A stretch of DNA of 64,000 bases, taken from assembly GCF_900580865.1 (NCBI RefSeq), contig NZ_UTBZ01000048.1, forward strand, positions 1-64,000, read 5' to 3'. The notes under the pieces are model-generated. The model did no database searches and was not told the origin of the DNA. It saw only the letters and a list, made by a program, of their open reading frames with translations. Shown one piece after another: positions 8,240 through 16,160 of the stretch. This DNA comes from Pseudomonas viridiflava (GTDB lineage: Bacteria; Pseudomonadota; Gammaproteobacteria; Pseudomonadales; Pseudomonadaceae). Within the stretch, counting starts at the first letter, position 1. Each line of letters begins with the position of its first letter. The position numbers and the translations under genes are program-made.

Positions 8240-9277
8240 ATGTTTGTTATGACTGCCTCTGCCATGGGAGCCCGCGCCTCCAATACCGCGCGGCGTGCCA
8301 GCACGGTACTGGTGACGTTACTGGGCCTGTTGGCGCTGACGTTTATCATCGGTCGGGTGATGCCGCTCGATCCGGTGCTGGCGGTGGTCGGGCCAGACGC
8401 CGACAGTTCGACCTACGATCAGGTGTACCGGGCGATGGGGCTCGACAAGCCGATCTGGACCCAGTTCGGCCTGTACCTCAACGACTTGCTGCACGGCAAT
8501 TTCGGCAACGCGCTGTTGACCGGGCACCCGGTACTCGATGACATCCGCCGGGTGTTCCCGGCCACCATCGAACTGGCGACCCTGGCCATCCTCTTCGGTG
8601 TGCTGATCGGTTTGCCGCTGGGCGTCTGCGCGGCGAGCAATCAGGGGCGACTGGGCGATCATGTCGCGCGAGTGATTACCCTGTTCGGCTATTCCACACC
8701 GATTTTCTGGCTGGGCATGATGGGCTTGCTGGTGTTTTACGCCTGGCTCGGCTGGGCCGGTGGCGCCGGACGCATCGACCTGGCGTACGACGGCATGGTG
8801 CCCGAAGTCACCGGGCTGTTGCTGATCGATTCGAGCCTAGCGGGTGATTGGGAAGCCTTCGCCAGCGCATTGCGCCACATCGTCTTGCCGGCGCTGATCC
8901 TCGGGCTGAACTCGGTGGCTTACATCAGTCGGATGACCCGCAGCTTCATGCTCGAGCAACTGTCTCAGGAATACATCATCACCGCTCGGGTCAAGGGTTT
9001 GTCGCGCCGCCAGGTGGTCTGGGGTCACGCCTTTCGCAACATCCTCGTGCAACTGCTCACAGTGGTGGCGCTGGCTTACGGCTCGCTGCTCGAAGGCGCG
9101 GTGCTGATCGAAACGGTCTTTGCCTGGCCGGGTTTCGGCCAGTACCTGACCAGCAGCCTGATGCTCGGCGACATGAACGCGGTGATGGGCTGTGTGCTGG
9201 TGATCGGTTTGATTTTTGTCGCGCTCAACCTGATCAGCGATGCCTTGTACAAGGTCTTCGATCCGCGCACCCGTTAA
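8240..9277 (+). CDS. ABC transporter permease, DppB type
   Basis: A 345-residue inner-membrane permease with about six membrane segments. The N-terminal TMS near 20-45, the long periplasmic loop before LATLAILFGVLIGLPLG, and the EAA-like loop around TARVKGLSRRQVVWGHAFRN are typical of DppB/OppB/NikB subunits. A good AGGAG lies upstream of ATG 8240. It lies between the two binding-protein genes, an unusual arrangement suggesting that duplication of the binding protein bracketed the permease. It should pair with the DppC-type subunit at 10991. Confidence 0.92.
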   Translation: MFVMTASAMGARASNTARRASTVLVTLLGLLALTFIIGRVMPLDPVLAVVGPDADSSTYDQVYRAMGLDKPIWTQFGLYLNDLLHGNFGNALLTGHPVLDDIRRVFPATIELATLAILFGVLIGLPLGVCAASNQGRLGDHVARVITLFGYSTPIFWLGMMGLLVFYAWLGWAGGAGRIDLAYDGMVPEVTGLLLIDSSLAGDWEAFASALRHIVLPALILGLNSVAYISRMTRSFMLEQLSQEYIITARVKGLSRRQVVWGHAFRNILVQLLTVVALAYGSLLEGAVLIETVFAWPGFGQYLTSSLMLGDMNAVMGCVLVIGLIFVALNLISDALYKVFDPRTR

Positions 9278-9323
9278 CACGCTTGGCAGCAGCACTAAAA
9301 ATTATAAAAAGAAGGATTTTTCA

Positions 9324-10934
9324 ATGACGACTGCATTTACCAAACTGCACGCTGGCCTGTTGGCGGCGATCCTGGCGCTGGTGCCGATGACCCAGGCCAG
9401 CGCCAAGACGCCGGCCGATCAACTGATCGTCGGCATGAGCATGGTCAACCTGTTTTCCATCGATCCCGCCAACGCACCGGGCCTCGACGCTTCCGGCGTC
9501 AATGCCAATCTTTACGACACCCTGGTCAAGCGTGATCAGGGCAATCCGGAAAAGCATTTGCCGCAACTGGCCGAGCGCTGGACGATCAGCGACGACGGCA
9601 AGCAAGTAACCTTTCACTTACGCCAGGACGTGAAGTTTCACTCCGGCAATCCGCTGACCGCTGAAGATGTGGCCTGGTCGCTGTACCGGGTGATGAAGCT
9701 CAACTTCGGTCTGGCCACGACCTGGAAAGCCTACGGTTATAACGTCGACAACATCCAGTCACTGATCCGCGCCAGCGATACCCACACGCTGGTCGTTGAC
9801 TTGCCGCAAACCATGGACCCACTGTTATTGATCGACTCGCTGGCGATCTCGCCAAGCGCGGTGGTGATCGATCGCAAAACGGCTTTGGCGCATGAGAAAA
9901 ACGCTGACCTCGGTGCTAACTGGCTGGTGACGAACGAGGCCGGCAGCGGACCCTTTGTGCTGAGCAAATGGACGGCGAACGACTCGCTGTTGCTGACCCG
10001 GTTCGACGGTTACTGGGGCGGTGCTGCCAAGCTCAAACGCGTGGTGGTGCGGCACATGACCGAATCGCAGTCGCTGCGCCTGATGCTGGAGCGCGGAGAC
10101 CTCGATCTGGCATATGGCATGGCCGCACCGGATATCCGCGCCATCGACGGTTCGGAAAAAATCCACGTGCAGTCACTGCCGCGCGGCACCATGTACTACG
10201 TCGCGCTGAGCATGAAGCAGCCCGAATTTGCCAACCCCAAAGTGCGCGAAGCGGTGCGCAACCTGATCGACTACAAGGGCCTCGACGAACAAGTGATGCC
10301 GTATTACGGCCAGCTGAATCAGCAGCCGATGCAACTGAGTCTGGCGGCGCGCCTGCCGGATCCGGGTTATCACATGGACGTCGCCAAGGCGAAAAAACTC
10401 CTCGCCGAAGCGGGTTATCCGGACGGCTTCACCACGACCATTCGCACATTGTCAGAGCCGCCCTTCATCGACATCGCCGCGCGCCTGCAAGCGACGCTGG
10501 CCGAGGGCGGGATCAAGGCCAGCATTGTCAACGGCACTGGCAACCAGGTGTACGGCGCGATGCGTGCGCGCAACTTCGACATCATCGTTGCGCGTGGGGC
10601 CGAGCGCTATCCGCATCCGTATTTCAGCCTGCGCACGTTTGCCTACAACCCCAACAACAGCGATGACGCCGGCCTGCCGAATTTCCAGGGCTGGCGCGCG
10701 TCGTTTTTCAGCCCGCAGCTCAATAGCCTGATTGATCAGGCCGGGGTTGAGCGCGATGCCGGCCAGCGCCTGAATCTGTATCACCAGGCACAGAAAATCT
10801 ACGACGAGCAGGTCGGCCCGATCATGATGATTTCGCAGATGACCGACACCGTGGTCAGCGCCGCCGACGTCAAGGGTTTTGCCGGTGATGATGCCGAGGC
10901 GACGCGTTATCTGGGTGTCTACAAGCAACGCTGA
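9324..10934 (+). CDS. ABC transporter substrate-binding protein, family 5, copy 2
   Basis: Also 536 residues, with a signal peptide (MTQASA cut before KTPADQ) and colinear with copy 1: KTPADQLIVGMSM, FHSGNPLTAEDVAWSLYR and RFDGYWGGAAKLKRV are shared almost exactly. ATG 9324 was chosen because AGAAGGA precedes it; a longer frame from 9240 overlaps the permease end and lacks a signal. Differences cluster in lobe II (for example VARGAERYPHPYFS versus VGRGGGGAERHPHSS), where ligand specificity is usually set, so the two may bind oligomers of different length or saturation. That role is inference. Confidence 0.92.
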   Translation: MTTAFTKLHAGLLAAILALVPMTQASAKTPADQLIVGMSMVNLFSIDPANAPGLDASGVNANLYDTLVKRDQGNPEKHLPQLAERWTISDDGKQVTFHLRQDVKFHSGNPLTAEDVAWSLYRVMKLNFGLATTWKAYGYNVDNIQSLIRASDTHTLVVDLPQTMDPLLLIDSLAISPSAVVIDRKTALAHEKNADLGANWLVTNEAGSGPFVLSKWTANDSLLLTRFDGYWGGAAKLKRVVVRHMTESQSLRLMLERGDLDLAYGMAAPDIRAIDGSEKIHVQSLPRGTMYYVALSMKQPEFANPKVREAVRNLIDYKGLDEQVMPYYGQLNQQPMQLSLAARLPDPGYHMDVAKAKKLLAEAGYPDGFTTTIRTLSEPPFIDIAARLQATLAEGGIKASIVNGTGNQVYGAMRARNFDIIVARGAERYPHPYFSLRTFAYNPNNSDDAGLPNFQGWRASFFSPQLNSLIDQAGVERDAGQRLNLYHQAQKIYDEQVGPIMMISQMTDTVVSAADVKGFAGDDAEATRYLGVYKQR

Positions 10935-10940
10935 ACGCTG

Positions 10941-10966
10941 CCCGGTGCGTCGGCGAACGCGCCGGG
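10941..10966 (+). other. Strong intercistronic hairpin after binding protein 2
   Basis: CCCGGTGCGT-CGGCGA-ACGCGCCGGG, a 10-bp stem with one G-T wobble. No U-tract follows, so a 3'-end-protecting hairpin is likelier than a terminator. Confidence 0.55.
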
Positions 10967-10990
10967 TGATCCTGAATTCAATCCGAGAAC

Positions 10991-11914
10991 ATGCCCATGA
11001 TTGCCAACATGTCTTCTACTGATTCGAGCGCCAAGCGGCGGTTGGATCGTACCCCCGGATCCAGCTTCGACGCCTTCTGCAAAAGTGCCCTGAAAGTCTT
11101 GCGGCACCTGTTGCGCAACCCGATGACCCTGGCCGGATTGCTGGTCGCGCTGGTGCTGGTGGTGGTGGCGCTGTTTGCGCCGTGGATCGCCACCCATGAT
11201 CCGGTGGCGCAAAACCTCGCCAATGCCCTGCAGGCGCCGGGCGCCGGCCACTGGTTCGGTACCGATGAATACGGCCGGGATATCTTCAGTCGGTTGGTCT
11301 ACGGCTCGCGCATCACGCTGTACATCATCACCCTGGTGACCGTGATCGTCGGCCCGATCGGGCTGTTTATCGGCACTGTCTCCGGCTACTACGGTGGTGT
11401 GGTAGACACGGTGTTCATGCGCCTGACCGACATCTTCATTTCCTTCCCCAGCCTGGTGCTGGCGCTGGCATTTATCGCTGCGCTCGGTCCGGGCCTGGAA
11501 CACGCGGTGGTAGCGATTGCGCTGACGTCGTGGCCGCCGATCGCGCGACTGGCGCGCGCCGAAACCCTGTCGTTGCGCAAGGCTGACTTCGTTGTGGCGG
11601 TTGAGCTGCAAGGGGCTTCGTCCACGCGAATCATCCTGCGGCACATTGTGCCGATGTGCATGTCGTCGGTGATCATCCGCCTGACCATGAACATGGCCGG
11701 GATCATCCTCACCGCAGCGGCTTTGGGCTTTCTCGGCCTCGGTGCGCAAGCGCCGTCGCCGGAGTGGGGCGCGATGATTTCCACCGGGCGCCGCTACATG
11801 CTCGAGTGCTGGTGGCTGGTGGCTGTTCCGGGGGCCGCAATCATGTTGGTCAGCCTGGCTTTCAACCTGTTGGGCGACGGCCTGCGGGACATTCTTGATC
11901 CGCGCAGCGAGTAA
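10991..11914 (+). CDS. ABC transporter permease, DppC type
   Basis: A 307-residue membrane subunit partnering the DppB-type permease. The N-terminal cytoplasmic tail, the first TMS (LLVALVLVVVALFAPWIATHDP), the FGTDEYGRDIFSRLVYGSRITL signature of OppC/DppC/NikC, and the EAA loop (ARAETLSLRKADFVVAVELQGAS) are all visible. It is followed after 11 bp by the first ATPase gene. Two in-frame ATGs (10991 and 10997) are equally possible. Confidence 0.92.
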   Translation: MPMIANMSSTDSSAKRRLDRTPGSSFDAFCKSALKVLRHLLRNPMTLAGLLVALVLVVVALFAPWIATHDPVAQNLANALQAPGAGHWFGTDEYGRDIFSRLVYGSRITLYIITLVTVIVGPIGLFIGTVSGYYGGVVDTVFMRLTDIFISFPSLVLALAFIAALGPGLEHAVVAIALTSWPPIARLARAETLSLRKADFVVAVELQGASSTRIILRHIVPMCMSSVIIRLTMNMAGIILTAAALGFLGLGAQAPSPEWGAMISTGRRYMLECWWLVAVPGAAIMLVSLAFNLLGDGLRDILDPRSE

Positions 11915-11925
11915 TCGGAGGCTGT

Positions 11926-12765
11926 ATGTCTGCAATCAAATTGAACGTCGAAGGGCTCAATGTGCGCTTCGTCAATGCTCAGAAAGAAACCCACGCCGTG
12001 CGCGATGTGTCCTTCACCCTCGGGCGGGAAAAACTCGCCATTGTCGGTGAGTCGGGCTCGGGCAAATCGACGGTCGGTCGCAGCCTGCTCAAGCTGCACC
12101 CGGCCAGCGCGCGGATCACCGCCAAGGCCATGCAGTTCGGTGAAGTCGATCTGCTGACGGCCGGCGAAAAGGTCATGCAGAAGATTCGTGGCCAGCGCAT
12201 TTCGATGATCATGCAGGACCCGAAATACTCGCTGAACCCGGTGGTCAAGGTCGGCGATCAAATTGCCGAGGCCTATCTGGCGCACCACAAGGCCAGCCGC
12301 AGCGAGGCCCGCGAGCGGGTGCTGGAAATGCTCGAGAAGGTCCATATCCGTGATCCGCAACGTGTCTACAACCTTTACCCGCATGAAGTCTCCGGTGGTA
12401 TGGGCCAGCGCATCATGATCGCGATGATGGTCATCACCCGGCCACAGGTGATCATCGCCGACGAGCCGACCTCGGCCCTTGATGTCTCGGTGCGCCAGCA
12501 GGTGCTCAACGTGCTGGAAGAACTGGTCGAACAGCAGGAAATGGGTCTTATATTTGTCAGCCACGACCTCAACCTCGTGCGCAATTACTGCGACCGCGTG
12601 TTGGTGATGTACGCCGGAAGGGTGGTCGAATCGCTGGCCGCCGGCGACCTGCAGCATGCGCAACATCCCTATACCCGCGGCCTGATGGCGGCGTTGCCGA
12701 GCATGGACAACCGTCGCGAACGGTTGCCGGTGTTGCAACGCGATCCACTGTGGCTGACTTGCTGA
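11926..12765 (+). CDS. ABC transporter ATP-binding protein, DppD type
   Basis: A 279-residue ATPase. Walker A is GESGSGKST (near 43), the Q-loop MQDPKYSLNP, the signature region VSGGMGQR, which replaces the usual LSGGQ/MSGGM form, Walker B VIIADEPTSALD and the H-loop SHDLN. The C-terminal oligopeptide-transport tail (YTRGLMAALPSMDNRRERLPVL) is present although short. It forms a heterodimer with the next gene product to power import. Confidence 0.93.
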   Translation: MSAIKLNVEGLNVRFVNAQKETHAVRDVSFTLGREKLAIVGESGSGKSTVGRSLLKLHPASARITAKAMQFGEVDLLTAGEKVMQKIRGQRISMIMQDPKYSLNPVVKVGDQIAEAYLAHHKASRSEARERVLEMLEKVHIRDPQRVYNLYPHEVSGGMGQRIMIAMMVITRPQVIIADEPTSALDVSVRQQVLNVLEELVEQQEMGLIFVSHDLNLVRNYCDRVLVMYAGRVVESLAAGDLQHAQHPYTRGLMAALPSMDNRRERLPVLQRDPLWLTC

Positions 12766-12775
12766 GGAATCGACC

Positions 12776-13552
12776 ATGTCCATGATCCAAGCACACGCGC
12801 TGAACCTGAGTTTCGGCGCCGGCCCGGCCCTTAATCAGGTGCTGCACGACGTCAACCTCAGTGTCGCCGACGGTGAGTCCTTCGGCCTGGTGGGGGAGTC
12901 CGGCTCCGGCAAAACCACCGTACTGCGCTGCCTGGCCGGGCAGTACCGGCACTGGACGGGCGAGTTGAGCATTGCCGGCGCGCCGCTGCAGCACAAGATT
13001 CCCAAGGAACATTTTCGTCAGGTGCAGATGGTGTTCCAGGACCCCTATGGCTCGCTGCATCCGCGCCACACCGTCGACACGGCCCTGCGTGAGCCGCTGA
13101 TTATTCACGGCGTGCGCGACAAGGACGACCGGATCAACGAGATCCTGCTCAAGGTCGGTCTGAACGACAGTTACCGTTTTCGCTATCCGCACCAGTTGTC
13201 CGGTGGCCAGCGCCAGCGCGTGGCGATTGCCCGTGCGCTGATTCTCGAGCCGCGCGTGTTACTGCTCGATGAGCCGACCTCGGCGCTGGATGTCTCGGTG
13301 CAGGCAGAGATTCTCAATCTGCTGGCGGATTTGCGCCGGCGCGAGAAACTCACCTACCTGATGGTCACTCACGATCTGGGCGTGGTCACGCACCTGTGTG
13401 ATCGGGTGGCGGTGATGCAGCAGGGCAAGATCGTCGAGCTGCTCGACAGTCAGGCGCTCAGCCAGGATCTGGCAAGTCACGCCTACACGCGGATGCTGGT
13501 GCAGGCCAGTCGTGATTTCAGTCAGGAATCGGCGCGCCAGCTCGCTGGTTAA
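12776..13552 (+). CDS. ABC transporter ATP-binding protein, DppF type
   Basis: A 258-residue second ATPase: Walker A GESGSGKTT, Q-loop FQDPYGSLHPRH, signature LSGGQRQRVAIARAL, Walker B VLLLDEPTSALDVSVQ and H-loop THDLGVV. It is shorter than usual DppF proteins, lacking a long C-terminal cysteine/proline tail. It completes the six-gene importer (two SBP, two TMD, two NBD). The next gene follows after 23 bp with AAGGAG, so it is probably cotranscribed. Confidence 0.93.
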   Translation: MSMIQAHALNLSFGAGPALNQVLHDVNLSVADGESFGLVGESGSGKTTVLRCLAGQYRHWTGELSIAGAPLQHKIPKEHFRQVQMVFQDPYGSLHPRHTVDTALREPLIIHGVRDKDDRINEILLKVGLNDSYRFRYPHQLSGGQRQRVAIARALILEPRVLLLDEPTSALDVSVQAEILNLLADLRRREKLTYLMVTHDLGVVTHLCDRVAVMQQGKIVELLDSQALSQDLASHAYTRMLVQASRDFSQESARQLAG

Positions 13553-13575
13553 ACTGATCCATCAAGGAGCGCGAC

Positions 13576-13944
13576 ATGCCGCATTGCCTTATCGATTGCC
13601 CGCAAACCCTGGCCCGACGTGTCGGCGAGCAAACCCTGCTCGCTACCGTGCATGACGCCCTCGATGCCTTCGGCCTGTTCAAGGCCGGGGACATCAAGGT
13701 GCGCCTCAATACGTTCGAGCACTACCGCTGCGGCGCGGGCGCGGACGACTTTGTCCACGTCGTCCTGTCGGTGTTGTCCGGGCGCAGCGCTGAACAGCGC
13801 CGGCGTCTGGCCTCGGCGACCGTGGCGGCGCTGGTCGCTTTGCTGCCGGACGTCGAGTCGCTGTCGATGGAGGTTGTGGAAATGCCCCGCGAGACGTTCG
13901 TCAACCGCAGCCAATATCTGCAAGAAGCCGGATTGTCGGCCTGA
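13576..13944 (+). CDS. CHMI-family tautomerase (5-carboxymethyl-2-hydroxymuconate isomerase-like)
   Basis: A 122-residue cytoplasmic protein starting MPHCLIDC; after Met removal Pro1 would be the catalytic base, as in the tautomerase superfamily. The length and the MPH start, RSAEQRRRLA helix and MEVVEMPRETFVNR end resemble HpaF/CHMI, which isomerises an unsaturated keto acid in homoprotocatechuate degradation. No other aromatic-degradation gene is nearby: it sits between an ABC importer and an exo-polygalacturonase. A likely role here is tautomerising an unsaturated or keto-deoxy uronate intermediate; this is inference. Family assignment is moderately sure, substrate unknown. Confidence 0.75.
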   Translation: MPHCLIDCPQTLARRVGEQTLLATVHDALDAFGLFKAGDIKVRLNTFEHYRCGAGADDFVHVVLSVLSGRSAEQRRRLASATVAALVALLPDVESLSMEVVEMPRETFVNRSQYLQEAGLSA

Positions 13945-13957
13945 ACAAGGAGTGCTC

Positions 13958-15775
13958 ATGCCTTATCGATATGTTGTTCCGACGCAGCGCAAACAGCCTT
14001 TGGCTTTGTCGCTGGCAGCCACGTTGATGCTGGTTTGCAGCGTGCCGTCGTGGGCGCTGGAGGCGCCGGCAAAACTGCAGGTGCCGACCCTGGCCTTCGA
14101 TGATCAACAGATCATCCTGGTCTGGGAAAAGCCCGCCGATCACGCCGATATCAGCGACTACCGGGTCTACGCCAACGGTGTGTTGCTGGGCGGCAGCAAC
14201 GCCAACAATGACCGCGTCTCGCCGGCCAAACCTTACATCGACCGCTTCTACGAACAGGACGTTGCCGGTTTTCACCATCGCATCGGCATTCACAGTTACA
14301 CCGCGCAAGGCTTGAAACCGGACACGGCCTATCGGTTCACCGTGCGTTCGGTGGGCACCGATGGCAAGGAGTCGGCAGACAGTCCGGCCGTTGTGCAACG
14401 GACGAGCAAGGTCGCCGCCGTATTCGATGTCAGGAAATATGGCGCCAAGGGCGATGGCAAAAGTCTCGATACCCTGGCGATCCAGAACGCCATCGACGCC
14501 TGCACCCCCGGCTGCAAAGTATGGTTGCCCAAGGGCACCTACAAAAGCGGGGCGCTTTACCTGAAGAGCAACATCACCGTGGAAATCGCCGAGGGTGCAA
14601 CGCTGTTGGGTTCCGAGCGTGCCGAAGACTATCCGTTGGCCGGCTACATCCAGTATCCGTATTCGAGCACCGTGCGCCCGGCGTCGCTGATCAACGCCTT
14701 GCCGCGTGATCCGCGGCAGCACCAGTCCTTCGAAAACATCCGAATCGTCGGCAAAGGCACGATTGACGGTAACGGCTGGAAGCGCCGCGCCGATGTCGTC
14801 GACGAGCGCGGTCAGCCATTGCCGTTCTACCTGCCCAGCGACAACACTCGCTACCAGCAGGACGGCATTCTGGCCAAGGCGCAAGTCGAGCAAGCGGTCG
14901 CGCGCGGCATGAACGTCAAGGATGCCTACGGGCAGATGCGTTCGTCGCTGATCACCCTGCGCAACGTAAAAAACGTGTTCTACGGCGGTTTCACCGTGGT
15001 GAATCCGGCCTTCCACGGAATCATGAACCTGGAAACCGAAAACGTAGTGCTGGCCAACACCACGCATAAAACCTACGACGCCAATAACGGCGACGGCATC
15101 GAATTCGCCAACAGCAAGGGCGCGATGGTCTTCAACAACTTCTTTGATACCGGCGATGACTGCGTCAATTTTGCTGCGGGTACCGGGGCGGATGCCGTGC
15201 AGCAAAAACCGCAGGAAGATGCCTGGATCTTCAATAACTACTTCCGCAAGGGTCACGGCATGGTGGTTGCCGGCAGCCATACCGGCGCGTGGATTCAAAA
15301 CATCCTCGCCGAAGACAATGTTTCCGATGGCACCGATGCCGGCCTGCGCATGAAGAGCACCAACTTCATGGGCGGCGGCGCGCGTAACGTGATCTTTCGC
15401 GACTCGGCGATCCGCAATACGCTCAAGCAGGCGTTCATTTTTACCCTCGACTACAACGATCCGAACGCCAAGCTGGATTACCAGCGCTCAACCATTCCCG
15501 GGCAGTTCCGCGATATCCGCGTCGCCGACGTGAGCGTCGAAAATGCTCAAGGCAAGGCGATCGAGGTCAAGGGCGACAGTCAGCACGACGCCTGGCATCA
15601 GGGGTTGGTGTTCGAGCGCGTGCGCTTCAGTGGCCCGGCCAAAGCGCAGATCGACGGGTTGAAGGATTCACTGTTCGACCATGTGTCGTTCAGCGGGCAC
15701 GGCGCTGCCAACCCGTGGCAAATCACCGGGAGTGTCGGGCTGACGTTCAAGGATGTGCAGCCGCCACCCTTGTAG
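13958..15775 (+). CDS. pehX: Exo-poly-alpha-D-galacturonosidase-like GH28 enzyme with FN3 domain
   Basis: A 605-residue exported protein: signal peptide about 1-34 (VCSVPSWALEA), a fibronectin-III-like domain about 38-150 (LVWEKPADHADISDYRVYANG ... YRFTVRSVGTDG) and a GH28 beta-helix beginning at FDVRKYGAKGDG. Catalytic motifs NGDGIEF, TGDDCVNF, KGHGMVV and RMKS correspond to the family's NTD, DD, GHG and RIK. Length and the FN3 architecture match PehX of soft-rot bacteria (about 600 residues), which releases digalacturonate from non-reducing ends in the periplasm. ATG 13958 was chosen for its AAGGAG; the longer frame upstream overlaps the tautomerase in another frame. It probably ends the operon. 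Confidence 0.9.
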   Translation: MPYRYVVPTQRKQPLALSLAATLMLVCSVPSWALEAPAKLQVPTLAFDDQQIILVWEKPADHADISDYRVYANGVLLGGSNANNDRVSPAKPYIDRFYEQDVAGFHHRIGIHSYTAQGLKPDTAYRFTVRSVGTDGKESADSPAVVQRTSKVAAVFDVRKYGAKGDGKSLDTLAIQNAIDACTPGCKVWLPKGTYKSGALYLKSNITVEIAEGATLLGSERAEDYPLAGYIQYPYSSTVRPASLINALPRDPRQHQSFENIRIVGKGTIDGNGWKRRADVVDERGQPLPFYLPSDNTRYQQDGILAKAQVEQAVARGMNVKDAYGQMRSSLITLRNVKNVFYGGFTVVNPAFHGIMNLETENVVLANTTHKTYDANNGDGIEFANSKGAMVFNNFFDTGDDCVNFAAGTGADAVQQKPQEDAWIFNNYFRKGHGMVVAGSHTGAWIQNILAEDNVSDGTDAGLRMKSTNFMGGGARNVIFRDSAIRNTLKQAFIFTLDYNDPNAKLDYQRSTIPGQFRDIRVADVSVENAQGKAIEVKGDSQHDAWHQGLVFERVRFSGPAKAQIDGLKDSLFDHVSFSGHGAANPWQITGSVGLTFKDVQPPPL

Positions 15776-15782
15776 AACCTGA

Positions 15783-16061
15783 TCAAGGTTTCGGTGATTT
15801 ACCGAGGTCTTCCGAGTCGCTCGAAGTAGCAGCATCTTTTGCCGTTTCATGCGACTCGGCGCCGGAGTTCGAGCCCGACGCCTCTTCACCTTTCTTGTCG
15901 GCCTTGTCTGCGTTGGATTGAGCTTTGCCGGCCTGATTCACGCCGGGAAGCGCGGTCGGTGGCGCGGCAGACTCGTCAGCCGTCTTCGCGGCTGCCGAGG
16001 CGAAAAGCGGGCAGGCCGCGAGCAGGCCAGTCAGGGTGATCGCTGCAATGGTTCTGTTCAT
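15783..16061 (-). CDS. Small exported low-complexity protein
   Basis: A 92-residue protein with a signal sequence (MNRTIAAITLTGLLAACPLFASAAA). The LLAAC could be a lipobox, or signal peptidase I could cut after ASA. The mature part is rich in Ala, Ser, Lys, Glu and Asp with no fold-like hydrophobic pattern (GKAQSNADKADKKGEEAS...). Function unknown. It ends 7 bp from the pehX stop in convergent orientation, and its upstream 100 bp separate it from the end of rtcR. Confidence 0.65.
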   Translation of the reverse strand: MNRTIAAITLTGLLAACPLFASAAAKTADESAAPPTALPGVNQAGKAQSNADKADKKGEEASGSNSGAESHETAKDAATSSDSEDLGKSPKP

Positions 16062-16160
16062 GATGGGCGTCTTCCGGTGGAAGCGGATGGTGATTCATTG
16101 GAAGCGTCCTGCAGGCGAAGGTGCCCGTGATTGGACGGGCGGTCAGTCGCTGCGTTCTCA

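Noticed and set aside
13619..13957. 113-residue upstream extension of the polygalacturonase frame
   Set aside because: It lies inside the tautomerase gene in another frame, has low-complexity Ser/Arg content, and the signal peptide starts at 13958.
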